Notes: a model not told the origin generated them from the sequence alone. A stretch of DNA of 64,000 nt from JACKIC01 sp964392305 (GCA_964392305.1 CAYMPV010000015.1:62001-126000), one strand, 5' to 3'. Counted from the first letter of the stretch, positions 26,890-35,186 are shown. A program made the numbers and translations.

Positions 26890-28170
26890 ATGACGTTCGC
26901 GCCATCTGGTTGGCTCTGTCCTGCGGTGCTGTCGCTGCTGCTCGCTGCGTCGCTGCTCGGTCAGGCAGCGTCGCCGCTGGCCGAACCGATCGACCCGGTG
27001 CCGGTGCTCGATCTGAAGACGTTCGCGACGCACTGGCGGCATGTGGTGCCGTCTGAGGACGAGTTGCAGTGGCGTGCGATTCCGTGGCTGGGAACGCTCG
27101 GCGAGGCTGTCGTGCAGGCGCATGCACAGGACAAGCCGATCCTGCTCTGGGCGATGAACGGTCATCCGCTCGCCTGCACTTGAAACAACGGCGTGGCGAC
27201 CAGACGGTCCGTCTGGTCCGACGAGGCGGTGCAGCGGCTTGCGCAACAGTTCGTTCCCGTCGCGGACGAGGTGACCCGGCTGCAGCGCGACGCCGAGCCC
27301 GACTGCCTGTTCTTCCAGGGTTTCTGCGAGAAGGGCCACTACGGCGGCAGGACCCGGCCGTCGAACACGCGGCAGGGCATCTACACGGTGACACCGACCG
27401 GCGCGTTCCTCGCGTCGTGCAATACGCGGCAGGGCGACGAGGTCGCGGCGATGCTGCGCAAGGCGCTGCGCCGCTGGTCGGAGCTGCGGCCCGAGGAGCG
27501 CAGCGGCGCCGCGGCGGCGCTCGACCCGGGCTCGATCCAACGCTTCGAACGGCTGTATCCCGCAGACGGCCTGGTGCTGCGCGTCTACAGCCGCGACCTG
27601 CCTCGCCTGAAGGTCACCGAAGGTTGGCGCGGGCAGGCGTGGAACCAGGATCACGCGTGGTTCCGCCGCGACGAGATGCTGGCGATGGTGCCCGCCGCCG
27701 AGATCGGCGCCGAACGCGCGTTCCCCGACGCCGCGCTGCTGCGGTTGGCGCGTGTGCATCTCGTCGACGACGTGCGCGGCCAGACGCTGTCGCACGCGCC
27801 CGAGCACGTCGCCGCGCGGCGGCTGATCGCGCGCACGGTGTCGCTCGACGGCGACCGGCAGATCATCCAGTTCGAAGGCGCGGTGCGCATCGACCGCACC
27901 GGCACGTGGGCGACGCGCGGTTACGGTCCGCGCGGCCCGCAGCGTCTGGGGTTCGACGCGCAGCTGCTCGGCGCGGCGGAGTGGGACCGCCGTGCGCAGC
28001 GCTTCGTCGACTTCAAGCTGCTGTGCGTCGGCATGCGTTCTGGCGCCACCGAGTTCAACGGCCGTCAGGACGACTTCGGCCCGGCGCCGATGGGCGTCGC
28101 GTTCGACCTGCAGTCGGTCTCCGGCGCCGTGGTGGCGCCGTCGATGTATTGGGCCTACGGCTGGAAGTAG
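26890..28170 (+). CDS. putative selenoprotein, exported thioredoxin-like with Cys-Thr-Sec motif (TGA at 27181-27183 read as Sec)
   Basis: The frame from ATG 26890 runs through one in-frame TGA at 27181-27183 and on to the TAG at 28168-28170, giving 426 residues with Sec at 98. A signal peptide (VLSLLLAASLLGQA) is followed by a thioredoxin-like start: KPILLWAMNGHPLACTU, then SVWSDEAVQRLAQQFVPVA, the same strand-active site-helix order as DUF255/thioredoxin proteins with a CxxC. Here Cys96-Thr97-Sec98 would be the redox pair. Both sides of the TGA keep the same codon character and protein logic, and a good bacterial SECIS hairpin follows the TGA. The C-terminal 300 residues are an unrecognised domain. 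The alternative is a nonsense-mutated pseudogene or a sequencing error; the SECIS match argues against this. Confidence 0.82.
27184..27218 (+). promoter_or_regulatory. bacterial SECIS element for UGA recoding
   Basis: Directly after the in-frame TGA, GACCAGAC (27198-27205) and GTCTGGTC (27211-27218) form a perfect 8-bp stem closing a GGTCC loop. Known bacterial SECIS elements need a hairpin just downstream of UGA whose small apical loop has a G in its first positions, about 16-37 nt from the UGA. This one starts its loop 22 nt after the UGA with GG. The GGUC of the loop also occurs in the apical loop of the E. coli fdhF SECIS, where SelB binds. Confidence 0.8.
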
Positions 28171-28304
28171 CGCCGCCGCGCGACCGCCGACCGGGTAGTT
28201 GGGAGGTTGGCGTGCCCGCGAAGCATCGCCGCGGGTAGAGTCATGCCAATGGCGTTCGGGAGAGCTGGAACCACTGCCGGTCTTCCGGCACCGAGCCGCC
28301 GCGA

Positions 28305-30965
28305 ATGACCATATCACTCACACCCGAAGATCGTCGCCGGCTCGAAGACATGTTCGATCGCGCGGCGGATCTGCCGGAGTCCGAACAACTCGCCATCGCG
28401 GAGCGCGAGTGCGGCAACAACCCGGCGTTGCGCGACGAGCTGCTGCGGCTGCTGGCCGCGCACGCCGGTCCGGATCTGCTGGAGCAGCCGTCGGCGTCGC
28501 CGTGTTCGTTGGTCGGTACCCGCATCGGCCCGTACCTACTGGTGGAGAAGCTCGGCGAGGGCGGCATGGGCGCGGTCTACGCCGCCGAGCAGGTCGTGCC
28601 GGTGACGCGGCGCGTGGCCCTCAAGCTCATCAAACCGGGCATGGACACCGCGCACGTCGTGGCAAGGTTCAACGCCGAACGTCAGGCGCTGGCGCGCATG
28701 TCCCATCCCAACGTCGCGCACGTCTACGACGGCGGGAGCACCGTCGATGGGCGACCCTACTTCGCGATGGAGCTGGTGATCGGCGAGCCGGTGACGGCGC
28801 ATTGCGACCGGCACAAGTACACCACGCGTCAGCGCCTCGAAGTGTTCCTGCGCATCTGCGACGGCGTGCAGCACGCCCACCTGAAGGGCCTGATCCACCG
28901 CGACCTCAAGCCTTCCAATCTGCTGGTCACCAGCGTCGACGGTCACGACGTGCCCAAGGTGATCGACTTCGGCATTGCCCGCGAGATATCCGGCGATCTG
29001 GACGCGAGGGCCATGCACACCCGGGTCGGGCAGGTCATGGGCACGCTCGACTACATGAGTCCGGAGCAGGCCGATGCTGGCCGGATCGACATCGACACGC
29101 GCTCCGACGTGTATTCGCTGGGCGTGGTCCTCTACCAGCTGTTGAGTGGCCTGTTGCCGTTCGAGCACCTGCGACGAGAAGGGGTGCCGCTGTCCGAATT
29201 GCAGCGAGCCATCGTCGAGACGGACCCGCCGACGCCGAGCACGGGGCTGCGTCATCGTGCAGCTGAGTTCGCCCCGCTGCGCAGTGCCGACCCGCGCGCG
29301 TTGATTCGCCAGCTGACCGGCGACCTGGACTGGATCTGCCTCAAGGCGCTGTCGAAGGATCCCGCCAACCGCTACCAGTCGGTCGCGGCGCTGGCCGAGG
29401 ACGTGCGGCGTCACATCTTGGACCAACCGGTCAGCGCCGGTCGGCCGAGCCGCAGGCTGCGCTTGCGCAAGTTCGTGCGGCGCCACCGTGTCGGCGTGGC
29501 GGCCGGCACGGTGGCGTTCTTGGCGGTGGTGGTCGGCGTATCCGGTGTGGTTGCCGGCGGGCTCGCCGCGACCGCCAGGGCCAACGAACTGTTGAACCTG
29601 TCCGACCAGCGCAGGCTGCAGCAGTTGGTCGTCGCGGCCGACACGCTGTGGCCTCCCTACCCGGTGCAGATCCCCGCCATGCGCGACTGGCTGCAGCAGG
29701 CTCAGGAGCTGTTCGCCCACCTTCCGCGCCATCGGGTGGTGCTCGAGGAGATGCGTGGGCGATCGACCCGGGCGATGTCCGCGCCGCGTGCCGAAGGCGA
29801 GGGTGTGGCCGTGGGGCATGACTTCGCGTCGGCAGGGGAGCAATGGTACCACGACCAGTTGACCCAGTTGGTCGAGGACCTGCAGCAGTTCGGCGACGGC
29901 TTGTTGGCCGAGGATGCGATCGCCGCTCTGCACGGCTGGAGCGTGCCCAAGCGCCTGCGCTGCGCCGAGAGACTGGCGGTCGGGTTCGCACCCGAAGGGG
30001 AGTACTCCAAGGCCTGGGCCGCGGCGATGCCTGCCATCGAAGCCACCTACCCGGGCATCCGCATCAGCGAGCAGGACAAGATGGGGCTGGTGCCCATCGG
30101 CCAGGACCCGGTCACCCACTTCTGGGAGTTCGCGCATCTGATCTCCGGCGAGATTCCGCAGCGCGACACTGCGCAGCGACTCGTGCTGAGCGACGACATG
30201 GCGATCGTGTTGGTCCTTCTTCCTGGTGATCCAGGGTTCCAGATCGGAACCCAACAAGAGGATCCCGCCGGCGCCTACTACGACCCCAACCCGAACGAAT
30301 ACAAGGAAGAGGCCGGCCTGACCGCTGCGCCGATCGCGCCGTTCCTGTTGGCGAAGTTCGAGATGACCATGGGGCAATGGCGGCGATTCGCGAAGCCAGT
30401 GGGCGCCGAAGGCGGCGAGGTCGCCAAGGTCCAGGGTGCGCGCCGGCATGCTTTGACTCCGATCACCATGGTGACCTGGAAGGAGTCCAGAGAAATGCTC
30501 TTGCGGCTCGGCCTCGCGCTGCCGAACAGCCGCCAGTGGGAATACGGCGCGCGCGGCGGCACCACGACGATGTGGTGGTGGGGCAGAGACTACATGTCGA
30601 TGCCGTGCGCCGAGAACATCCTGGACCTGGTCGGCCTCGAGAAGAACCCGGGATGGCGCAAGGCGGAGGAGGTCGCGCAGTGGTACGACCAACAGAAGTT
30701 GGCGCGTATCGAGGCGGACATGCGGGGGCCGGCGCCGGTCGGCAGTTATCTGGCCAACCCTTTCGGTCTGTACGACGTCGCCGGCAACGTGAGTGAGTGG
30801 GTGGCCGCGCGCGCGCGCAAGTCGCCGTTGCTCAAGACGGCGCGCGGCGGCAACCACCAGGACGGCCCCGAACGGGCGCGTTCGGCGGCGAGGGAGCATG
30901 GACCGGAGCACTTCCTCGCGCCGGTGCTGGGTCTGCGGGCTGCCAGGAACTTCAAGGGTGACTAG
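28305..30965 (+). CDS. receptor-type Ser/Thr protein kinase fused to a sulfatase-modifying-factor-like domain
   Basis: 886 residues. A short helical N-terminus precedes a Hanks-type kinase domain (about 77-370): GEGGMGAVY at 84-92, the ATP-anchoring Lys107 in VALKLIK, HRDLKPSN from 198, DFG at 221-223 and MSPEQ. One transmembrane helix follows at about 395-423 (VAAGTVAFLAVVVGVSG). The extracytoplasmic part ends, from about residue 628, in an FGE-sulfatase-like fold (FQIGTQQEDPAG, WEYGARGGTTTMW, GLYDVAGNVSEWV, ARGGNHQDG). The region where true formylglycine-generating enzymes carry catalytic Cys has ERARSAAREHG instead, so it is probably a binding module rather than an enzyme. This kinase-FGE arrangement is common in planctomycetes. 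Confidence 0.92.
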   Translation: MTISLTPEDRRRLEDMFDRAADLPESEQLAIAERECGNNPALRDELLRLLAAHAGPDLLEQPSASPCSLVGTRIGPYLLVEKLGEGGMGAVYAAEQVVPVTRRVALKLIKPGMDTAHVVARFNAERQALARMSHPNVAHVYDGGSTVDGRPYFAMELVIGEPVTAHCDRHKYTTRQRLEVFLRICDGVQHAHLKGLIHRDLKPSNLLVTSVDGHDVPKVIDFGIAREISGDLDARAMHTRVGQVMGTLDYMSPEQADAGRIDIDTRSDVYSLGVVLYQLLSGLLPFEHLRREGVPLSELQRAIVETDPPTPSTGLRHRAAEFAPLRSADPRALIRQLTGDLDWICLKALSKDPANRYQSVAALAEDVRRHILDQPVSAGRPSRRLRLRKFVRRHRVGVAAGTVAFLAVVVGVSGVVAGGLAATARANELLNLSDQRRLQQLVVAADTLWPPYPVQIPAMRDWLQQAQELFAHLPRHRVVLEEMRGRSTRAMSAPRAEGEGVAVGHDFASAGEQWYHDQLTQLVEDLQQFGDGLLAEDAIAALHGWSVPKRLRCAERLAVGFAPEGEYSKAWAAAMPAIEATYPGIRISEQDKMGLVPIGQDPVTHFWEFAHLISGEIPQRDTAQRLVLSDDMAIVLVLLPGDPGFQIGTQQEDPAGAYYDPNPNEYKEEAGLTAAPIAPFLLAKFEMTMGQWRRFAKPVGAEGGEVAKVQGARRHALTPITMVTWKESREMLLRLGLALPNSRQWEYGARGGTTTMWWWGRDYMSMPCAENILDLVGLEKNPGWRKAEEVAQWYDQQKLARIEADMRGPAPVGSYLANPFGLYDVAGNVSEWVAARARKSPLLKTARGGNHQDGPERARSAAREHGPEHFLAPVLGLRAARNFKGD

Positions 30966-31030
30966 TTGGCGGAGTCGAGTGCGACGACGTTCGACGCCGA
31001 GACGGAGATCGTCGCCAGGTCGATCGGTCG
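30962..31030 (-). pseudogene. truncated 3' end of a secreted-protein gene (shared C-terminal module)
   Basis: On the minus strand this stretch reads PIDLATISVSASN...ALDSAN and a stop, matching the last residues of the LamG-like protein (AIDLTTLSVSASNGFAISIGN). At the DNA level both share a 20-nt identity, CGTTCGACGCCGAGACGGAG, and align over about 65 bp. The match ends at about 31030, just before the transposase gene stop, and no 5' part exists nearby. I read it as the tail left after the rest of a paralogue was lost or replaced. Its stop overlaps the kinase stop tail to tail. Confidence 0.65.
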
Positions 31031-31035
31031 ATGGG

Positions 31036-31800
31036 TCACGCGGTGACCGGAACGTCGTGCACGCTGAGCCGGCCGTGGATCTGCCATCCCTCCCGCAGCA
31101 TCCAGGTGCCAGGGTCGGCCACCGGCCGAACGATGGCTTCGATGCCCTTGACGAAGATGCGCTCGCGGAAGCCCGTGAACCACGGCGCTGAGGTGAACGT
31201 GTCCATCGCCTGTGGGACCGTGATCTCGCGGCCTTCCGCCGCGTGCTTCTTGCCGTTGCCGAAGACGTAACGCAGCGCATTCCTCACCTCCCGAGGGGAG
31301 GTGAGGATGCGATCGTGGTAGCGATCGGCGAAGACGCTGCCGCGGCGCGACCAGAGTTTGTTGAGCGCCTTGGCGATGCGGATCAGCAGGCCCTGGAGTC
31401 CACGCGCCAGCGCGCGGCGGTCCTGCGCCTCGCAGATCAGGTGCAGGTGGTCGTTGAGCACCGCGTAGTGGCAGAGGCGGAACGTGCCCTGCAGGTTGCG
31501 CGCGCAGCCGGCGGCGAACGCCGCGCGCAGGACCTGGTATTCGCGCTTGTTGCGCAGGCGCGGCAGGCCGGAGCGGAGCTTGAGCGTGACGTGAACGGGG
31601 AAGCGCGACGCCAGCGACTTGCGCGGCCGGTGATCGATGCCGGGTCTGCCGGGGATCTTCGGCTTGCGACCCGCGCCGGGTCGGGCACCACCGGGGCCTG
31701 GTCGGAACGGCAGCAGCGGGGCGACGCGTTTGCTGGTCGCACTGCTCTTGCTCTTGCCTGCTCTGGCCTTTCCTGCCCTGCTCTTGGAAGTCGTTACCAT
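31036..31800 (-). CDS. REP-associated tyrosine transposase-like protein (Y1_Tnp, RAYT)
   Basis: 254 residues. After a Lys/Arg/Gly-rich N-terminus comes a Y1 transposase domain: FPVHVTLKLRSGLP, then AVLNDHLHLICEA with the HUH-type His-x-His at 118-120, and ALRYVFGNGKKH, where Tyr178 is the expected nucleophile. This is the single-domain IS200-related family associated with REP palindromes. I find no flanking element ends, so it is probably a resident RAYT rather than an intact insertion sequence. The stop codon lies in a small inverted repeat (GGTCAC-GCG-GTGACC, 31034-31048). A near-consensus promoter lies directly upstream, and the gene abuts a truncated gene tail. Confidence 0.87.
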   Translation of the reverse strand: MVTTSKSRAGKARAGKSKSSATSKRVAPLLPFRPGPGGARPGAGRKPKIPGRPGIDHRPRKSLASRFPVHVTLKLRSGLPRLRNKREYQVLRAAFAAGCARNLQGTFRLCHYAVLNDHLHLICEAQDRRALARGLQGLLIRIAKALNKLWSRRGSVFADRYHDRILTSPREVRNALRYVFGNGKKHAAEGREITVPQAMDTFTSAPWFTGFRERIFVKGIEAIVRPVADPGTWMLREGWQIHGRLSVHDVPVTA

Positions 31801-31813
31801 CGTGATTGCGCAG

Positions 31814-31841
31814 ATATTAGAGTTGACATCGCGGTTGTCAA
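31814..31841 (-). promoter_or_regulatory. sigma70-like promoter of the RAYT gene
   Basis: On the minus strand TTGACA (31836-31841) is followed after 16 nt by TAATAT (31814-31819), and the start codon is at 31800. Transcription would begin only a few bases before the ATG, giving a near-leaderless mRNA. The stretch is distinctly AT-rich for this genome. TTGACA and TGTCAA at 31823-31828 and 31836-31841 form an inverted repeat overlapping the -35 box, which could be an operator. Confidence 0.6.
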
Positions 31842-31932
31842 GCGGCACAAGTCGATCCTTTGGTAGTCTTCGCGGCCGACGTGGCGGACGGACATGCCCG
31901 CTCGTGCACCGCTTCTCCAACCGAGACAGCCC

Positions 31933-33279
31933 ATGGTCCTGACGATGTCGTGCCTGATTGCGCTGCTGGCTGCCGTCCCGCAGCGGCCCAGTCCGGAGAT
32001 CCCGCCGCAGCCGACGCCGCGCGCCGCCGACACGGCCTCGCCCGAGGCGGTGCTCGACGCGCTCTACGCCACGATCTCCGGCCCGGCCGGCGAGAAGCGC
32101 GATTGGCTGCGCCTGAGGTCGCTGTTCGCGCCGGATGGGCGCATGGTGGCGATGGTCGAGGATCGCGCCGGCGGGATGCGCCCAGTGGTGTTGAAGGTCG
32201 ACGACTACGTGCAGCGCGCCGGTGGTGCACTCGAGCGCGACGGCTTCTTCGAGCTCGAGATCGGCCGTCAGACGCAGCGATTCGGCGACATGGCCCACGT
32301 GTTCTCGAGCTACGAGTGCAAGCGTGCGCGCGACGACGCGGAGCCATTCCAGCGCGGCATCAACTCGGTTCAGCTCGTGAAGCAGGGCGGGCGCTGGTTG
32401 ATCCTGCAGATCCTGTGGGAACAGGAGGCCGACGCGGGGCCGATCCCGCCGCAGTTCCTGCTCGGGATGGGCGACACGAAGCGTGCTGCCGCTGAGGTTC
32501 CGCCGCTGACGGTGCGCGTGGTCGGTTCCGACCTGTTGCTCAACATCATGCAGCAGTGGAGCAAAGGCTGTCCGCCGGAGACGGGCGTGCGCGTCGAGGT
32601 GGCCGGTGGTGGCACGGGCGCCGGCTTCCATGCGTTCGCGACGCGCAAGGCCGAGGTGACGATGGCCTCGCGCCGCATCACCGACGAGGAGCTGAGGAAG
32701 GCGCGTGAATCGGGTGCTGAACCGCTCGAGGTCTGCATCGGCTACGTCGCCGCGGCGATCTGCGTGCACCGTGACAACCCGCTCGAATCGCTGGATCTCG
32801 CGCGGCTGCGCGCAATCGCGTCTGCCGATGCCGGAGCGGCGCGGTGGTCGCAACTCGGCGTGGAGCTCGCTGGTGGTGGGGAACACGACATCGCGATGCG
32901 GTCGTCGACCCAGGGCGCGCTGTTGTCGTTCGCTTTCCGGCAGGCGGTGTTCGGTGGCGGCGCGCCGCCGAGATCGGATGGTTTGCGCACCGAGGAGTTG
33001 CTGGACTTCGTGAGAAGCCAGCCGAACGCCCTCGTCGTGGCGTCTTGTGGTGTCGCCGAGGGCGCCAAGGTCGTGCCCATCGCGTCCAAGGCCGGTTGCG
33101 CCGCCGTGCTGCCGTCCGCGCAGACCTGCAAGGACGGCAGCTACCCGCTTGCCGTGCCGCTCTTCGTCTACTACCGCGACGAGCCGACCGGGCGGATCAA
33201 GGAGTTCGTGCGCTGGCTCTCGAGCGAAGCCGGACGCGCCCTGCTCGAGCGGCAGGGCATCGTGCCGGCGCGTGACTGA
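31933..33279 (+). CDS. exported protein with NTF2/SnoaL-like and PstS-like binding domains
   Basis: 448 residues with a short signal peptide (MSCLIALLAAVPQR). Residues about 30-170 look like a SnoaL/NTF2-fold domain (AVLDALYATISG, WLRLRSLFAPDGRMV, RGINSVQLVKQGGRWLILQ). From about 188 it continues as a type II periplasmic binding protein of the PstS kind: LTVRVVGSDLLLNIM, GGGTGAGFHAF, AEVTMASRRIT, AICVHRDNPL, and YPLAVPLFVYYRD near the end. The pairing of a SnoaL-like and a phosphate-binding-like domain in one chain is unusual. An ATG at 31894 would add 13 residues. No transporter genes are adjacent. Confidence 0.8.
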   Translation: MVLTMSCLIALLAAVPQRPSPEIPPQPTPRAADTASPEAVLDALYATISGPAGEKRDWLRLRSLFAPDGRMVAMVEDRAGGMRPVVLKVDDYVQRAGGALERDGFFELEIGRQTQRFGDMAHVFSSYECKRARDDAEPFQRGINSVQLVKQGGRWLILQILWEQEADAGPIPPQFLLGMGDTKRAAAEVPPLTVRVVGSDLLLNIMQQWSKGCPPETGVRVEVAGGGTGAGFHAFATRKAEVTMASRRITDEELRKARESGAEPLEVCIGYVAAAICVHRDNPLESLDLARLRAIASADAGAARWSQLGVELAGGGEHDIAMRSSTQGALLSFAFRQAVFGGGAPPRSDGLRTEELLDFVRSQPNALVVASCGVAEGAKVVPIASKAGCAAVLPSAQTCKDGSYPLAVPLFVYYRDEPTGRIKEFVRWLSSEAGRALLERQGIVPARD

Positions 33280-33299
33280 AGCGGTCGCTGCCGAGACGG

Positions 33300-35186
33300 C
33301 TACTGCAGCGTGATCACGACCGGGTTGGTCACCGCCGAGAACCCGCCCGCGTCCATGAGCATCGCGGCGAAGTGTCCCGGCGTGGCCTGCAGCCCCGTGT
33401 TCGCCGGCAGCGAGAACGTCGCGCGGCCCAGGCCCTGCGCATCGATCACACCGAAGAAGTTGGCGAACCACGCGGTGTTCAGGCCCAGCAGACCCAGGTC
33501 GGTGCAGAAGTCGCGGTTGAGCGGCACCGTCAGGCCCGGCGCGATCGGGGTTCCCGGGCTCGTGCCCGAGCAGCCCCAGACGACCAGATAGAACGAACCC
33601 ACGGCGCACGGAGCGACCACGGTCGGGTGCGCGTCACCGCCGGTCGTCAGCGACACGGAGTTGGCGTCGAACGGGTAGGTCAGCGGGTCGAGGAACTCGA
33701 GCCTGGTGCTGCACGGCCCGGTCTGGCCGACGAACGCGGACAGGCGCTCGTTGTCGTTCTCGTTGGTCTCGTGCACGACGTCGGCGCGGTCGACGACGGC
33801 GTAGACGTAGTAGACGCGTGGCTGCAGTGACCACGGCACCTGCACGGTGCGCTGCAGGTTGAGCTGTTGGCTGGTGCCCAGGCCGTTGATCTGTTGCGCG
33901 CCGAGGTAGAGCGACTGCGTGTTCCACTGCTGGTTGTCGGTGGCGAAGTACTCGACCGTGAACGGGCCGGCGGCGGCGGGGCCGTCGTTGGCGATCTGTG
34001 CGTTCAGCGTGATCGACTGACCGGGCAACACCCACACCTGGCTCAGGCTGAACGAGTGGATGCGCAGTTGCGCGGCGGTCGGATCGTTGATCGACACCTG
34101 CCAGGTCTGCGTCTCACGCATCACGTTGCCCGGGTCGTTGCGCACCTGCGTGGTCTGGTCCTGCACGTGCACGGTGACCGTGTGCGGGCCCAGGCTCATG
34201 GTCGACGAATCGAGCAGGAACGCGGTGCTGTTGGCGCCGGGCACCGGCACGCCGTCGACCTCCCACGAGATCACCGGGTTGTTGGTCGAGGGGACGAAGT
34301 GCGTGATCGAGAACACCTGCTGATTGGGCGTCGACACCGCCACGTTGGTGGTGTTCGGCGAGAACGTCGCGATGGTGTCGACGACGGCGTTGGTGCGGAT
34401 CGAGAGCTGTTCGCGGCAGACCGGGCACAGGATCACGCCCAGGTTGCGCATCAGGCAGTTGTTCTTCGGGCGATACAGGCCGTAGAGGTAGTAACCGGCG
34501 CCTTGGAAGGCGCTGACGCCCTCGGTGCCGTGCCAGTGCGCCCACTTCTGACCGGTCGATGACCTGGTGATGTTCGGTGCGCTGGGTTCGCCGCCGGTGT
34601 AGGTCTGGTTGGGATAGTCGTACTCGTCGGCGAGACCGCCGATGCTGTGACCCATCTCGTGGATCTGCACCTCGGCCATCGACGAGCCGTTGTAGCTGAC
34701 TGCGAACGTGCTCGCGCAGCCGCCGTAGCGGCTGTCGTTGACCATCACCAGCACGCGCCCTTCGTTGGCGGGCGCCAGCGCGGCGTCGGCGAGCGCCTGT
34801 GAGGTGTTCTGGATGTAGAGGCAACGCGCCGTGCCGCCGGTGTTGTAGGTCGCGTCGTAGACGGTGTTCTTGTAGATCGGCGGCGTGACGTCGGGGTGAT
34901 CGGCACCGCTGTCGACGCTGGCGCGGAACACCGTGTGCACGTTGTAGTAGCTCGCGAACGTCGCGTATGGCTGCTTCTGGAACAGCGCCGTGAGCAACGT
35001 CTGCACGTCCTGGTTGAAAGTCGCCTGTTGCTGGGCCTGGTAACCGTCACCGAGGATCACGATGTCGTAGCGGCTCTGCGTCGTGCCGCTCGAGTAGACG
35101 GTTTGCACGGTCGGCGCCTGTGCGAGTACGGCGCCGGTGAGCACGGCGCCGGTGAGCGAGGCCGTGGTGGCGAGCAGGCGGTTCAT
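33300..35186 (-). CDS. secreted M64 (IgA peptidase-like) zinc metallopeptidase with CARDB-like and C-terminal modules
   Basis: 628 residues with a signal peptide (ATTASLTGAVLTGAVLAQ). YDIVILGDGYQ near residue 40 and the zinc motif HEMGHSIGGLADEY at 176-189 are typical of peptidase family M64; His176, His180 and Glu177 are all present. Residues about 270-460 contain Ig/CARDB-like beta domains (SITLNAQIANDGPA). The C-terminal 125 residues resemble the shared module of the other secreted proteins (TFSLPANTGLQATPGHFAAM, ending VVITLQ). The ATG at 35186 overlaps the stop of the upstream gene by ATGA, so the two are translationally coupled. Confidence 0.92.
   Translation of the reverse strand: MNRLLATTASLTGAVLTGAVLAQAPTVQTVYSSGTTQSRYDIVILGDGYQAQQQATFNQDVQTLLTALFQKQPYATFASYYNVHTVFRASVDSGADHPDVTPPIYKNTVYDATYNTGGTARCLYIQNTSQALADAALAPANEGRVLVMVNDSRYGGCASTFAVSYNGSSMAEVQIHEMGHSIGGLADEYDYPNQTYTGGEPSAPNITRSSTGQKWAHWHGTEGVSAFQGAGYYLYGLYRPKNNCLMRNLGVILCPVCREQLSIRTNAVVDTIATFSPNTTNVAVSTPNQQVFSITHFVPSTNNPVISWEVDGVPVPGANSTAFLLDSSTMSLGPHTVTVHVQDQTTQVRNDPGNVMRETQTWQVSINDPTAAQLRIHSFSLSQVWVLPGQSITLNAQIANDGPAAAGPFTVEYFATDNQQWNTQSLYLGAQQINGLGTSQQLNLQRTVQVPWSLQPRVYYVYAVVDRADVVHETNENDNERLSAFVGQTGPCSTRLEFLDPLTYPFDANSVSLTTGGDAHPTVVAPCAVGSFYLVVWGCSGTSPGTPIAPGLTVPLNRDFCTDLGLLGLNTAWFANFFGVIDAQGLGRATFSLPANTGLQATPGHFAAMLMDAGGFSAVTNPVVITLQ

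Noticed and set aside
26890..27183. Short ORF followed by a separate ORF (pseudogene reading)
   Set aside because: Both halves are in the same frame, the TGA falls at the expected redox residue, and a SECIS hairpin follows. Recoding explains this better than decay.
31282..31306. 11-bp palindrome inside the RAYT gene
   Set aside because: It encodes an ordinary stretch of the protein (LTSPREV) and has no T-tract or REP-like context, so I do not claim a function.
31801..33609. Upstream extension of the RAYT frame to 857 codons
   Set aside because: The extension is antisense to the PBP-like gene; the promoter and family N-terminus both place the start at 31800.
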